A DNA stretch of 64,000 nucleotides from Streptococcus infantis SK970 (GCA_000223255.2 AFUT01000003.1:310001-374000), one strand, 5' to 3'. Positions 1 through 10,636 are shown, numbered from the stretch's first letter. The notes: a model not told the origin generated them from the letters alone. Translations and numbers: made by a program.

Positions 1-206
1 TGATAGCAATCCCCTAACAGAGAAAGAACCTTATCAACCAATTCTTCACGAGTCAAGGTTCCCAGGTCCAATCGTTCCCATAAACCTGACTGGAAAATCG
101 CCTTGTCTAATATCAGATAATCTTTTTCTGTTTTAGCTACAGCTTTCAAAATCTTGTCCTTGTTCCATTCCAAAAGAACATTTCCCATATCTAGTATGAT
201 ATCCAT
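1..206 (-). CDS. HAD-superfamily hydrolase, N-terminal part (runs off the window)
   Basis: The visible 68 residues begin MDIILDMGNVLLEW, which matches HAD motif I in the LGN/MGN form found in YihX-like haloacid-dehalogenase phosphatases (nucleophilic Asp6). The start is supported by a GGAGG ribosome-binding site seven bases upstream of ATG at 206. The helical cap region begins after about residue 20, and the remaining catalytic motifs lie outside the window. A soluble phosphatase of small phosphorylated metabolites is expected from the family, but the substrate cannot be inferred. It sits upstream on the same strand as nothing visible and downstream of a GNAT gene. Confidence 0.7.
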   Translation of the reverse strand, partial: MDIILDMGNVLLEWNKDKILKAVAKTEKDYLILDKAIFQSGLWERLDLGTLTREELVDKVLSLLGDCY

Positions 207-261
207 TAGCCTACCTCCATCATTATGCGACTAATCACTTTGTTTCATTCCCAATTTCAAT

Positions 262-672
262 TTACAAATCTTTTTGATAATAGTGCCTTTGTCCAGTATA
301 GGGATAATCTTTTAAGGTAAAGACTTCCTTGTAGCCATACTTCTGATAAAAGGCAGGCGCTTGAAATTGATAAGTATTCACAAAAGCAAAGCGACAGTTT
401 CTCTTTTTAGCTTCACTTTCTGCTCGCTGCAATAGTTGTGAGCCAATTCCTTGTCCTCGCAAGTGCTCCTTCACAAATAAATACTCGATTTCTAGCCAAT
501 TTCCAAAGGTCTCTGCTACTAAACCAGCCAGGACTTCACCGCTATCATCTTCAACATAAAGGTTAAGTGGCTCACTTTCAGCTGTTTCCCTTTTAGAACG
601 ATTATAAGAGCGAATCAAATTCCCTATTTCTTGTGCTTTCTGAGACTCTGTATTCTCCAATCTAATGTGCAT
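262..672 (-). CDS. GNAT-family N-acetyltransferase
   Basis: A 136-residue protein with one GNAT fold. The acetyl-CoA pyrophosphate loop is visible as RGQGIG near residue 73, followed by the usual helix, and a C-terminal NTYQFQAPAFYQKYGY block typical of GNAT motif B. It would move an acetyl group from acetyl-CoA to an amine; the acceptor is unknown. The start at 672 has a strong GAGGAGG site. The gene is followed after a short gap by the HAD gene and probably shares its transcript. The family call is secure and the substrate is not. Confidence 0.85.
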   Translation of the reverse strand: MHIRLENTESQKAQEIGNLIRSYNRSKRETAESEPLNLYVEDDSGEVLAGLVAETFGNWLEIEYLFVKEHLRGQGIGSQLLQRAESEAKKRNCRFAFVNTYQFQAPAFYQKYGYKEVFTLKDYPYTGQRHYYQKDL

Positions 673-772
673 CCAAACCTCCTCGAAGACAACTAACGCC
701 TTGATTATATTCCTATTTTAAAGAACTGTCAAACTAAAAAAACTCACCAACCTAAGTTGATGAGCTTCTGAC

Positions 773-2145
773 TTATTTTCTAAATTTCCATTGGCTGTAA
801 ATACCAAAAGCGATAATCCAGATAGCTGAACCTCTAGCTCCCATTACAGTTGATTCTTGTAAGAAGAGAGTTCCAAATACAAAGATAAAGAAGAGCATAG
901 TCATAGGATTTAGCAAGCGATATTGAGGCATGAGATAGCCATCTGCCATAAAGTCTTTAGACTTACGATACTTGAGATGGGCTACCATGATCAAGATGTA
1001 GATAGCGATATAAACACCTGATGAAGAAGCCGTAATCAAAGCAAAGGCATCTGATACGCCAGGAAGTACATTGATGAAGGCTGCAAAACCAATCAATACT
1101 GCAGAAGCAATGATAGCATTCTGAGGAACGTTATGGCGTGAAAGTGTATCTGCCTTAATAGCTTTTAAGAAACGATTTGGCGAATCATGGGCAATTTGGT
1201 ACAAGTGACGACCTGTTGAGTAAAGGGTTGAATTCAAGGCTGACGCTGCTGAAGTCAAGACAACAAAGTTAATCAAGGCCGCCGCCCACTTAAGACCAAC
1301 AAGTTCAAATACCGTTACAAATGGTGAATCTGTCGCAGAAAGCTCACGCCAAGGAATAATAGACATGATGGCTAAGAGAGCCCCACCGTAGAAAAAGATA
1401 ATTCGCAAAGGAATTTCCTTAACTGCCTTAGGCAATACTTTTCGAGGATCTTTAGTTTCAGATGTTGTAACACCGATAAACTCAATCATCAAGTAGGCAA
1501 AGAAAACCATTTGAAAGGCCATGACAAAGTTCATCCCTCCATTTGGGAAAAGGGAGAACTGCTCACTGATATTTGCAAGGCTTGCTGATCCATAAGGAGT
1601 TTCAAAGCCAGTCAAGACTAGAAAATACCCGTCGCAATCATGGCGAGAATGGCCACAATTTTAATCATGGCAAACCAAAATTCCACTTCACCAAAGATTT
1701 TAACTGCAATCAGATTGACCAATCCTAAAATTGTTAAAAATACAACCTGAATCAACCAAGATGGCCAAGATGGAAACCAAAACTGAACATAGTGAGCAAT
1801 AGCTGTAATCTCAGCCATACCGATAAAGACTACTGATAACCAATAAGACCAAACCGAAAAATAGCCCCATCCCTTTCCAAGATAGCGAGTAATAAAATTG
1901 ATAAAGGTGTGTTGCTCTGGGTCCTGGTACAACATTTCCCCGATAGCACGCATCATGAGATACATGAAGCCACCTGTAATCATATAGACCAAGACAATCG
2001 AAGGTCCAGTTAAACTGATAGACCGACCAGCTCCAAGAAATAATCCCGTACCAATCGTTCCGGCAATGGCCATAACCTGAACATGGCGATTGGTTAAGCC
2101 ACGCTCCATTTTACCTTTCTTTTTGTGCTTTGTTTCTGAATTCAT
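773..2145 (-). pseudogene. APC-family amino-acid permease (AapA/CycA-like), one frameshift
   Basis: This would be a 457-residue, roughly 12-helix inner-membrane proton-coupled amino-acid permease of the AapA/CycA (D-serine, D-alanine, glycine) type. The N-terminal 175 residues contain the APC signature GTIGTGLFLGAG in helix 1. The remaining 280 residues start at a TTG inside the other frame. Position 1618-1620 reads as TAG directly after GIF. Restoring one base (TTCC for TTC, giving IFLVLTGFE) joins the two frames into a full-length permease. A cre-like site lies upstream at 2185-2198, suggesting carbon-catabolite control. Sequencing error and true inactivation cannot be told apart here. The substrate is inferred from family resemblance only. 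Confidence 0.8.
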
Positions 2146-2171
2146 ATAGTCTCCTTAATTTTTAGAATTAA

Positions 2172-2220
2172 GAAAAGGAGTGATAGGAAACGCTTTCCCT
2201 AAATCTACTCCTCCTTTTTT
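2172..2220 (-). terminator. greA terminator containing a cre-like palindrome
   Basis: A hairpin (GGAGT 2177-2181 pairing with ACTCC 2207-2211) follows the greA stop and ends in a T-rich tract on the minus strand. Its loop arm contains GGAAACGCTTTCC. Confidence 0.6.
2185..2198. promoter_or_regulatory. cre-like CcpA site upstream of the permease gene
   Basis: AGGAAACGCTTTCC is a near-palindrome close to the cre consensus TGWAARCGYTWWCW. It lies about 40 bp upstream of the permease start and inside the terminator hairpin of greA. CcpA binding is an inference from the motif. Confidence 0.45.
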
Positions 2221-2226
2221 ATCCTA

Positions 2227-2709
2227 TTAAACGGTTTTTTCAACTTTTAAGATTTTAACATCATAGCTTCCAGCAGGTGTTTCGATTGTAACAACATCAC
2301 CTTTTTTCTTACCAATCAATGCCTGACCGATTGGGCTTTCATTTGATACTTTTCCTGCAAAGGCATCTGCTCCAGCTGAACCAACGATAATGTATACTTC
2401 CTTTTCGTCTTCGCCAACCTCTTGGATTGTTACAGTTTTTCCGATAGCAACCTCATTTTTTGCGACAGCATCGCTGTTAACGATTTCTGCATAACGAATC
2501 TTAGTCTCTAGACTTGAGATTTGTCCCTCAACGAAGGCTTGCTCATCCTTAGCTGCTTCATACTCACTGTTTTCTGACAAATCACCGTATGAACGTGCAA
2601 TTTTAATACGTTCTACAACTTCTGGACGGCGTACTAGTTTCAATTCTTCTAATTCTTTTTCGAGTTTTTCCTTTTCTTCCAAAGTCATTGGATAAGTTTT
2701 TTCTACCAT
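2227..2709 (-). CDS. greA: transcription elongation factor GreA
   Basis: A 160-residue GreA that rescues backtracked RNA polymerase by stimulating transcript cleavage. The N-terminal coiled coil (about residues 1-75) carries the conserved [14 protein letters not shown] tip with the acidic residues that enter the secondary channel. The C-terminal FKBP-like domain follows. I chose ATG at 2709 ([16 protein letters not shown]) because it gives the usual family length; a TTG three codons earlier is less likely. It lies downstream of mltG, separated by a hairpin at 2758-2785, as in other streptococci. Confidence 0.97.
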   Translation of the reverse strand: MVEKTYPMTLEEKEKLEKELEELKLVRRPEVVERIKIARSYGDLSENSEYEAAKDEQAFVEGQISSLETKIRYAEIVNSDAVAKNEVAIGKTVTIQEVGEDEKEVYIIVGSAGADAFAGKVSNESPIGQALIGKKKGDVVTIETPAGSYDVKILKVEKTV

Positions 2710-2757
2710 TTTTCTCAACTTTCTTTTGATTGAATTAATAAATATATGCTTTAAAGC

Positions 2758-2785
2758 AAAATTATGTGGAAAACCACATAATTTT
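2758..2785 (-). terminator. hairpin between mltG and greA
   Basis: A perfect 12-bp stem (AAAATTATGTGG / CCACATAATTTT) with a 4-base loop overlaps the mltG stop codon. The arm ends in T residues on the minus strand, consistent with a partial terminator before greA. Confidence 0.6.
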
Positions 2786-4462
2786 AGTTTGTGCTATTTG
2801 ATTGGTTTAATTTACTTTTGATATGTTCTTGAACATTACGATCATGTTCTTCTAGTGTTGTTGCATAGTAAACTTTACCATCTTGAACATTGGCCACAAA
2901 GTAGAGATAATCACTCTTTGTTTGATTGATACTTGATTCAATAGCATCTAAGCTTGGACTATCAACCGGTCCAGGCATAAGACCTACTTTTGTATAAACA
3001 TTGTATGGTGAATCAATAGATGTATCAATAGCTGCATCATCTGCAAGACTAATGTTTTGACCAAGTTTTCCTTCTGCATAAAGGATAGCAATATTACTTT
3101 GAAGTGGCATACCCAAGTTCAAACGATTATAGAAAATTCCAGCAATCAGCTTACGATCTTCTGTTTTTGCTCCTTCTTTCTCAACAAGTGATGCAATTGT
3201 TAAGAGCTCATTTACGGTTAAGTTCTTTTCTTTGATAGCAGCATAGTGTGAAGAAAGGTTCTTGTCCATAGCCGCAAGCATGTTATCAATTAAGCTTTCA
3301 ACAGTTGTGCTTTCTTTGATAGTGTATGTTGCAGGGAAAAGATATCCTTCTAAACGATAACGGACACCGCTATCTTTTGCTGGTAAGCTTTCAAGTAGGT
3401 TTGGATATTTGGCAACCTCTTGAGCAATAAAGGTCTCATCTTGGACCTTAGCCAAGAATGCTTCCGCTGTCAAAGGTTCCTTAAAGTCACCTTGAAGTTG
3501 ACCAACAGTTTGAGCAATTTGTTCCAAAGTATAACCTTCAGGGATTGTTAGTTCTGCAAGAGTAACCTCTTGAGGTTCCGGAGTACCACCCTTTTGTAAT
3601 TCTTTGATAACATCTTCTACACTCATGCTCTTTTGCAAGTTGTAATAACCAGATTTTAATTCAGTGTAATTTTTATACTTGGCATAAAGTGTAAAGACCA
3701 AACCGTTCTTAATGATACCAGATTTTTCCAAAACTGAGCCAATTTCTTGAGTATTAGCACCATCTGGAATCTGAACTGACATATATTGTTTAGAACTTGG
3801 ATCTACTGGTTGTAGAGCTGATTCAGCATAGCGAAGGCCAAAGAAACCACCAGCACCAAATAGAATCAATAATACCAATATTGTCACTAAAAATCCTTTT
3901 AAGCGGGACTTTTTCTTTTTCTTGGCTGGTTTCACAGTCTCTCTCCGACTTCTTCTAGGAAGGTCTGCTTCTTCAGTAGCTTCTTGACTTGACAATTCTT
4001 CCTTGTGTGACGCAAGGTTTACTGTTTCTTTTTCTGGAACAGTATCAAATGCACGATAAGAAACTGAAACTCTAGTTGGAATTGAATTGTTTTCTTCTTT
4101 TTCCGGAATTGATTGAGATGGCTCAGCTACTTCCTCTTGTACTGCTTCTGGAACCTCTTCTTGTACTTCTTCTTGCACTGCTTCTGGAACATCTTCTTGT
4201 ACTTCTTCTCTAAGAACTGGACGCTCAGGAACAGTTGGTGCATTATCAATCAATTGATCAATAGCTGCAACTGATTTTGCAATCAACTCCTCTTCCGTAA
4301 TACTTGGTTCCTTTTTTCTGAAGTTGCATCAGAAGATGTTGCTAAAGTTGAAAAAAGATCATCCGTTTGTTCGACTTCATTTGCCTCTTTTTTTAGTCGT
4401 TCTAAATCTCGCAAAATTTGCTCTTTAAAACTTAACTTTTCTTCATTTGAATTTTCGCTCAA
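2784..4462 (-). CDS. mltG: endolytic murein transglycosylase MltG (single-base frameshift near the N-terminus)
   Basis: MltG is a membrane-bound lytic transglycosylase that cleaves nascent glycan strands during peripheral wall synthesis. The corrected protein is 559 residues: a cytoplasmic acidic region rich in [12 protein letters not shown] repeats, one membrane helix near residues 189-210 after a basic KKKKKSRLK stretch, then LysM-like and YceG catalytic domains. The catalytic Glu lies in ASLVEKEGA near residue 427. The start is TTG at 4462 with GGAGG nine bases upstream, giving [19 protein letters not shown], as in pneumococcal MltG. A run of six T at 4312-4317 (plus strand) is one base short of the open frame, so 500 residues are readable downstream and about 50 upstream. 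Confidence 0.9.
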
Positions 4463-4544
4463 AGGTATTTACCTCCTTGTTGATAATCCTTAATATTATA
4501 TCTTAAAAACTAAAGAAAAGCAACCTTAGAAGCTTTTCTACTCA

Positions 4545-5039
4545 CTAATTCTTGTTTTCCCAGACCATATCATACCATTCTTCTCCAGCAAAACATGATT
4601 TTGACTTTCCTTCATTGATAAAACCATGCTTTTCATAGTATTCAATAAGATAGTCATGACAGGTTAGATTGATACCCTCTCGTTCATGCTTAAGAGCCAC
4701 TTCTTTCAATGCGGTCAGTAGTTTTTTCCCTAGTCCTAGAGATTGAACTTTTTTTGCTATAGAAAGACAAGTCACAGAAATATATCCGCCTTTTTGATGA
4801 CTATGGTCTTTTATTTCTTCAGTAAAAGACTGGTCTTGTAAATAACGATGAGGGACTACCGGACCTTCGATATAACCGAGTATCTCTCCTTCTTTTTCAG
4901 CCACTAGGAAACTAGTTTTAATCTCTTTTAAGTGAGCTTCAAAAACAGATCGAGGTATGGCTTCTTCAATTGAGAAATTCTCTAATTCAATCTCTAAAAT
5001 ACGGTCTAAATCACTCAGTCTAGCTTGACGAATAATCAT
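4545..5039 (-). CDS. GNAT-family N-acetyltransferase
   Basis: A 164-residue protein starting MIIRQARLSDLDRILEIE. The acetyl-CoA loop is QSLGLGKKLL, preceded by the beta strand SVTCLSIAKK, and a C-terminal YYEKHGF is typical of GNATs. The ATG at 5039 is preceded by AGGAGGAATT and overlaps the TGA of the upstream gene by four bases (ATGA), indicating translational coupling. It resembles its neighbour in layout (about 165-171 residues, LTALKEVALKHEREGINLTCHDYLIEYYEKHGF versus a matching block), suggesting an old tandem duplication. The acceptor substrate is unknown. Confidence 0.85.
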   Translation of the reverse strand: MIIRQARLSDLDRILEIELENFSIEEAIPRSVFEAHLKEIKTSFLVAEKEGEILGYIEGPVVPHRYLQDQSFTEEIKDHSHQKGGYISVTCLSIAKKVQSLGLGKKLLTALKEVALKHEREGINLTCHDYLIEYYEKHGFINEGKSKSCFAGEEWYDMVWENKN

Positions 5040-5551
5040 AATTCCTCCTGATAAAAGGGATTCTTCCAAGACATGAGAAAATTAAGATCATTGACGACTC
5101 CCAGGTCTACTATTCCTTGCTCTATAAATTCATTCATCTCAAAAAAAGACAGTAATTCATCCTTACATAGAAGATAAATACCGGGGCTATTTTGTTGAAG
5201 AGTAACTTGTTTCAAGGCTGCAAGCAGCAAGGTTCCAAATCCTTGCCCTTGATAATCCGTATGAACAGATAAGCCATCAATCACAAGATTTCTATTATTA
5301 ATAGCTTCTCCCTCTGCCATCTCTACTATCCATTTACTTACTGAGGATGTAGCAAGAACTGTCGCTGAAATATAAGCAACTACCTGATCATCCAAACTAG
5401 CTAAGAGAAACGTATCCGCATGTTTGCGGATACGTTCTTCTATTTTTTCTCTATTAAATGTTTCTTGGAAGTTTTGAGTACTCTCCTGTATCAAGCAAAT
5501 GTGTTCGATATCTGAAACCTGAGCTTCCCTGATATTAATTGGAAATTCCAT
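5036..5551 (-). CDS. GNAT-family N-acetyltransferase
   Basis: A 171-residue protein starting MEFPINIREAQVSDIEHI, with the acetyl-CoA loop QGQGFGTLLLAAL near residue 105 and a degenerate C-terminal block (LLCKDELLSFFEMNEFIEQGIV). The start has AAGGAAAATT upstream. It lies eight bases after murC and overlaps the next acetyltransferase by four bases, so murC and the two GNAT genes probably share one transcript. No function is known; location in a wall-synthesis operon is suggestive only. Confidence 0.85.
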   Translation of the reverse strand: MEFPINIREAQVSDIEHICLIQESTQNFQETFNREKIEERIRKHADTFLLASLDDQVVAYISATVLATSSVSKWIVEMAEGEAINNRNLVIDGLSVHTDYQGQGFGTLLLAALKQVTLQQNSPGIYLLCKDELLSFFEMNEFIEQGIVDLGVVNDLNFLMSWKNPFYQEEL

Positions 5552-5559
5552 AATTTTCC

Positions 5560-6894
5560 TTACTGAACATTGCTTGTCAAATTAGACAAGAGACGCTCGA
5601 ATGAGTATTCATACGTTTGAATATCGCCTGCTCCCATAAAGACATAGACAGCATTGTCATGGTCTAGGAGAGGAGACACATTTTCAACAGTGATAACTTG
5701 ATGTTTTTTATCAATCTTAGCTGCTAAATCCTCAACCTTAACATCTCCATGGTCAACTTCACGAGCAGAACCATAGATTTGTGCTAAGTAAACTGCATCA
5801 GCCTGATTCAAGGCTTGTGCAAAATCATCCAACAAAGCAATTGTACGAGTAAAGGTATGCGGTTGGAAAATAGCAACGATTTCCTTGCTTGGGTATTTTT
5901 GACGTGCAGCATCTAGAGTCGCTACGATTTCAGTTGGATGGTGAGCAAAATCATCGATGATAACAGTGTCATTGACAATCTTTTCTGTAAAGCGACGTTT
6001 CACTCCTCCAAAAGTCTTCAAGTGTTCACGCACTAAATTCAAGTCAAAACCAGCAGTATAAAGCAAACCAATTACTGCTGTTGCATTCATGATGTTGTGG
6101 CGTCCAAAAGTTGGAATGTGGAATTGACCCAATTCCTGACCACGGAAGTGAACTGTGAAAGTTGAACCTGTAGTAGAACGAAGCAAGTCGCTTGCTACAA
6201 AGTCATTGCCCTCTGCTTCAAAGCCATAATAATAGATTGGAGCATCAGATCTAATCTTACGCAACTCAGCATCTTCACCATAGACAAACAAACCTTTGCT
6301 GATTTGTTTAGCATAATCATTAAAGGCATTGAAGACATCCTCTAAACTTGTGAAATAGTCAGGATGGTCAAAGTCGATATTAGTAATGATAGAGTATTCT
6401 GGGTGATATGGCATGAAGTGGCGTTCGTACTCGTCTGATTCAAAGACAAAATACTTGGCATTTTCAGAACCACGACCTGTACCATCTCCAATCAAGTAGC
6501 TTGTATCAGTGATGTGTGACAAAACGTGAGAAAGCATACCTGTTGTTGAAGTCTTACCGTGTGCTCCAGCAACACCCATGCTGATAAAGTCACGCATAAA
6601 GCTACCAAGAAACTCATGATAACGTTTATAGCTTAGTCCGTTCTTGTCTGCATAAGCAATTTCAACATTGTTGTCTGGACGAAAGGCATTCCCAGCGATG
6701 ATTTCTAAATCCCCTTGAAGGTTTTTCTCATCGAAAGGTAAAATTTTGATACCTGCTTGCTCCAATCCACGTTGTGTAAAGTAATATTTCTCTACATCAG
6801 ATCCTTGGACCTTATGCCCCATTTGATGCAACATCAAGGCCAAGGCACTCATCCCTGATCCTTTAATTCCGATAAAATGATAGGTTTTTGCCAT
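5560..6894 (-). CDS. murC: UDP-N-acetylmuramate--L-alanine ligase
   Basis: MurC adds L-alanine to UDP-MurNAc using ATP, the first step of stem-peptide assembly in the cytoplasm. The 444-residue protein has the N-terminal Rossmann motif [11 protein letters not shown], the ATP loop [14 protein letters not shown] near residue 108, the central [19 protein letters not shown] region, and the C-terminal HHPTE motif near residue 317. The length is normal. The gene is intact and sits between an uncharacterised gene and two GNAT genes. Confidence 0.97.
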   Translation of the reverse strand: MAKTYHFIGIKGSGMSALALMLHQMGHKVQGSDVEKYYFTQRGLEQAGIKILPFDEKNLQGDLEIIAGNAFRPDNNVEIAYADKNGLSYKRYHEFLGSFMRDFISMGVAGAHGKTSTTGMLSHVLSHITDTSYLIGDGTGRGSENAKYFVFESDEYERHFMPYHPEYSIITNIDFDHPDYFTSLEDVFNAFNDYAKQISKGLFVYGEDAELRKIRSDAPIYYYGFEAEGNDFVASDLLRSTTGSTFTVHFRGQELGQFHIPTFGRHNIMNATAVIGLLYTAGFDLNLVREHLKTFGGVKRRFTEKIVNDTVIIDDFAHHPTEIVATLDAARQKYPSKEIVAIFQPHTFTRTIALLDDFAQALNQADAVYLAQIYGSAREVDHGDVKVEDLAAKIDKKHQVITVENVSPLLDHDNAVYVFMGAGDIQTYEYSFERLLSNLTSNVQ

Positions 6895-6905
6895 CTTTTT
6901 CCCCT

Positions 6906-7497
6906 TTACTCTGTCATATTTGTCAAGTTCAACTCTTGAGCAATTTTACGCTCTTTTTCTGATTGATTTTCTTTTTTGTTATAAATTTGGCTTTTCTTTA
7001 AAAAATCATAATTATTTTTCTTTGGTTCAAGATGTTCTTCTTTGCTTGTCTCCTGCATCTGTGGAGCCATTTCAGCCAAAATATAATGGTTCTGAGTTAG
7101 TTTGTCACTAAATTTTGCTAGCTCACCAGGATTTTCCTTTTGGAAAGGAGCTGTTGGCTGATTTGTCTGTCTTACTACATTATTTGAAGGTTTATAACGT
7201 TTCGTAAAACTAACATCTTGAGTCAAATATGTTGCTGAACGTTTCCGTTTTAGATCAGCTCTTGCTTCTTCACGAGCCAATTCAGCATAGCTTTTTCCGT
7301 TTTTCAGAAACTTGCCTATCATGTTGTTGATTCGAAGGTTTATCCTTAATAATTGGTGACCACTCTAAGTAATTCTTGTCTTGGTAGTCTCCTTTGATAT
7401 TACTAATAAAGTCTGATTCATCATATAAGTTCATGGCTGGCATCTCTGATAGCATGATCTCATCATCTGATATTATTGGAAACCGTTTTTGATTCAT
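6906..7497 (-). pseudogene. conserved streptococcal protein of unknown function, one frameshift
   Basis: Two frames overlap here. The first (7497 down to 7282) begins MNQKRFPIISDDEIMLSEM and ends after 71 residues. The second (to 6906) reads GKFLKNGKSYAELAREEAR and ends KKNNYDFLKKSQIYNKK. Together they make a hydrophilic, Lys- and Gln-rich protein of about 196 residues without signal peptide or membrane helix. The internal ATG of the second frame lacks a ribosome-binding site at a normal distance, so one gene broken by a +1 or -2 change near 7295-7325 is more likely than two genes. I recall a similar uncharacterised protein between the Snf2 gene and murC in pneumococcus, but assign no function. 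Confidence 0.6.
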
Positions 7498-7555
7498 TTT
7501 TATTTCCTTTCAATACTCCATTATAGCGTAAAGTCCTGATTTTTCAAGTCTTGTC

Positions 7556-10500
7556 TTACGATATTCCCAAAATTTCCTTGATTTCATCAAGAGTCAGACT
7601 TGCACGTGACTCAGTTCCATCCAAAACCTCTGAGACTAGATTCTTTTTCTGTTCTTGTAGCTCTTGAATCTTTTCCTCGATAGTGCCACGTGTTACCAAT
7701 CTATAAACCTCAACAATCTTTTCTTGGCCCATTCTGTGTGCTCTACCAATAGCCTGATATTCGACTGCAGGATTCCACCATAAATCGACTAATATGACTG
7801 TATCAGCTCCAGTTAGATTAAGTCCTACTCCTCCAGCTTTAAGTGAAATTAAGAAGACATCCTTCTCACCTTGATTAAATTCCTTAGTCATCTCTTGACG
7901 TTCCTTAGAAGGTGTAGAACCTGTTATTTTAAAAGATGATAAACCTAAACCAGGCAGCTCTTTCTCGATAAGATCCAACATACCTCTAAATTGAGAAAAA
8001 TTAAAACCCTGTGACCACTTTCGGAAATCTGTATTAGCAGATCACGCAAACTATCTAGCTTGCCACTTGCTCCTTCATAATCATCCATAAACAAGGCTGG
8101 TGTATCACAAATCTGACGTAGACGCATAATACCCGTTAAAATATCTACGCGTTTTTTTGAAATTCTGTCTCAGTTACTTGGACCAAGCGTTCCTTCATTT
8201 TTTGTAATTGAGCTATATATATGGCTTTTTGTTGAGCTTCAAGTTCATTTTTATAGACTACTTCTATCAAGTCAGGTAACTCTGATAGAACTTCTTCCTT
8301 CTTGCGTCGCATAACAAAAGGCTTAATAAATTGAGATACCTGCTCTGCGGATAATTTCATAAAATCATTTTTTGCTGGTAGTAATCCTGGCAAGACGATT
8401 TGGAAAATGGACCACAGTTCTCCAAGATGGTTTTCAATTGGGGTTCCTGAAAGGGCAATGATTGAGGGTACGACAAACTGTCTTAAGGTTTTAGCAATCT
8501 TAGTTTGCGAGTTCTTCATCACTTGCGCTTCATCTAAAAATAGAAAATCAAAAGACATCTGCTTGTATATGTCACTATCCTGACGGAAAGTTGCATAACT
8601 AGTAACATATATCTGATGTTTTTCTGCCAAAAGTGATTCTCGATTCGGTTTAAGTCCGTGGACAACGACCAAATCTAAATCTGGTGCAAATTTTTTGAAT
8701 TCATCAGCCCAATTATAAATTAGACCAGATGGAGCTAGAATTAAGATTCTACTATCTTTCTTAATTTGGCTACTAATAAAGGCGATTGCTTGCAAGGTCT
8801 TCCCAAGTCCCATATCATCTGCTAAAATTCCACCAAATCCATAATGGTCTAGCATTTGTAGCCATTGAATGCCTTTTTTCTGATAATCTCTAAGCTGGGC
8901 TCGAATATCTAGAGATTTCATCGGAAAATCCTCTGGATGCGTTAAATGATGAGCCAAATGATGAAATTCTTCAGTAAAAGTAACTTGATCCTGATCCTTA
9001 AAAAGATGAGATAAGGTATACGCTAAAGACTTGCGAGCGTGGAAAGAATCACTCTCTATCTCTTCAATTCCCAAATCCTCTAGATCCTGACGAATACGTT
9101 TTGTCTGTTCATCAAAATAATAAACCTGGTTAGAGGAAGAAATATAATAATCCTGTTTGGCAACCAGAGCCTTCATAGCTCGATTGATTTCTTCTTGATC
9201 TATATCTTGAAAATCAAATTGAATCTCTAAAAGGCTTCCCTTGGATGAGATATGAATTTGAGGTTTCTGAACCTGATAGAGATCTTGCAAACTCTCAGAA
9301 ATCTTTAATTCTCCTAGCGCTGCAAAGGCTGGTAATACTTCCTGAAAGAATGTATGGACTGCTTCAGCTTTCAAACTTTGACGCCATGAACAAAAATCCG
9401 CTTCAAATCCAGTAGATAAGGCCAACTGAAAAATCTGTTTTTCTAGTTGAATATCACTAGCAAAAGGGAGATTCTCGAGTTCGTTTCGACTAGTTACTAA
9501 GCAAGTTTCATATTGGAACTGCATATCTAAACGAATAGATCCGTCCTCTTCTCGTTCCATGTAAAAAGACGGGCGGAAGGAATGAATTTGAAGCGACTCA
9601 GGAGCTTCTACTTTTCCGAGCTCTTTAAACTGGAACAGAGTCGAAGCTAAGAGATCTCGATCACTCGTATCAAACTGCAAGATTTTTCTGCTACTATTAT
9701 CTAAGGGAACTTTTCTTAACGCTTCTAATAAACTAGCCTGTTTTTTCGTCATTAGGAAAAATTCCCCTTGGAGAATAATACTTGTCCTCTGTAAAAGAAA
9801 TTAAGCCCTGCCTGTTCGAAAATTTCCATCTCATAATAGTTGGATTTTTCTTCAATCTGAAAAGAAAATAAACCTGCATGAGCATCAAAATCTTGGAAAA
9901 GAAGATGATGATAAGTTGTAAGCTGGTGATCAAACTGAAAGGCATCTAATCCCATCAGAAGACTGACACCTTGCTCAAAAAAGTCTTAGGGAAATAGAGA
10001 TGTCGCCCTTGATTTTGGAAAAAATAGGATTGTCCGTTTTCTCCTCAACCAGTCCTAGCAAGAAACTCAAAACTTCTTGGCTGGCTTTATCAAAATACTC
10101 AAGTCTTAATGAGGTCTCGTAATGTTTTCCTATCATGTATGGTTTAGCGGCCTCTATGACTTTTAAAAACAGAGGAATATCCCTGATGACATAAAATTTT
10201 TCTTGCTTAGAAAGACCAATTCTTAAAGTCCAGATAATACGATTAGTTCCTGCTTCTACCTGCCCCTGAGCAGAAAGTTGATAGATGTTAGACTGACGAG
10301 GAAGTTGAATGGATTTCAAGAATTCTCCTCCGAAAGTTACTTGCGTCTCAACAGTCTCCTTCTCTTCCTGATTCGTCTCTAGGTTGAGCAAGATTTCTTG
10401 ACCCAGTTGGTCATTTTTTAGGTAATATTCCAACGCCGCTAAATGAACACAGTAACCTCTTTTTTGAAAAAATCACAGGCACAAAAAATCAAATCATCAT

Positions 10501-10636
10501 CTAAGCTATAACGGATTTCTTCTTCCGCTACACGCGCATAAATGCGATGATCCTGTTCTTTAATGATTTCAATCTGACCAGTTTCGTAGAGTTCTACTCC
10601 CTCCATTCGAAGCTTTCCTGGAATCAATTTAGCCAT
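7556..10636 (-). pseudogene. SWIM zinc-finger SNF2-family DNA helicase, six frameshifts
   Basis: A Swi2/Snf2 DNA-translocating ATPase of the bacterial SWIM/SNF2 class. Six single-base restorations yield one protein of about 1,028 residues. The N-terminus (10636) begins MAKLIPGKLRMEG and contains a SWIM zinc finger CxC...CxH near residues 52-66, itself broken by a shortened A run. Walker A (DDMGLGKTLQ) lies near residue 607, the DEAQ box near 704, and motif VI (AIGRAHRMGQ) near 967. The breaks fall near 10463, 9995, 9968, 9762, 8152 and 8010, each where one more base in a G, A or T run restores the frame. No bacterial role is firmly established for this class; DNA repair or recombination is often proposed. 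Confidence 0.85.

Noticed and set aside
7282..7497. A separate 71-residue gene upstream of the murC-adjacent unknown
   Set aside because: Its end overlaps the next frame, which lacks its own start signal, so one frameshifted gene is more likely; kept as one feature.
9733..9945. Separate small gene inside the SNF2 helicase region
   Set aside because: The in-register frame continues the helicase protein after one-base correction; this frame is a shadow.
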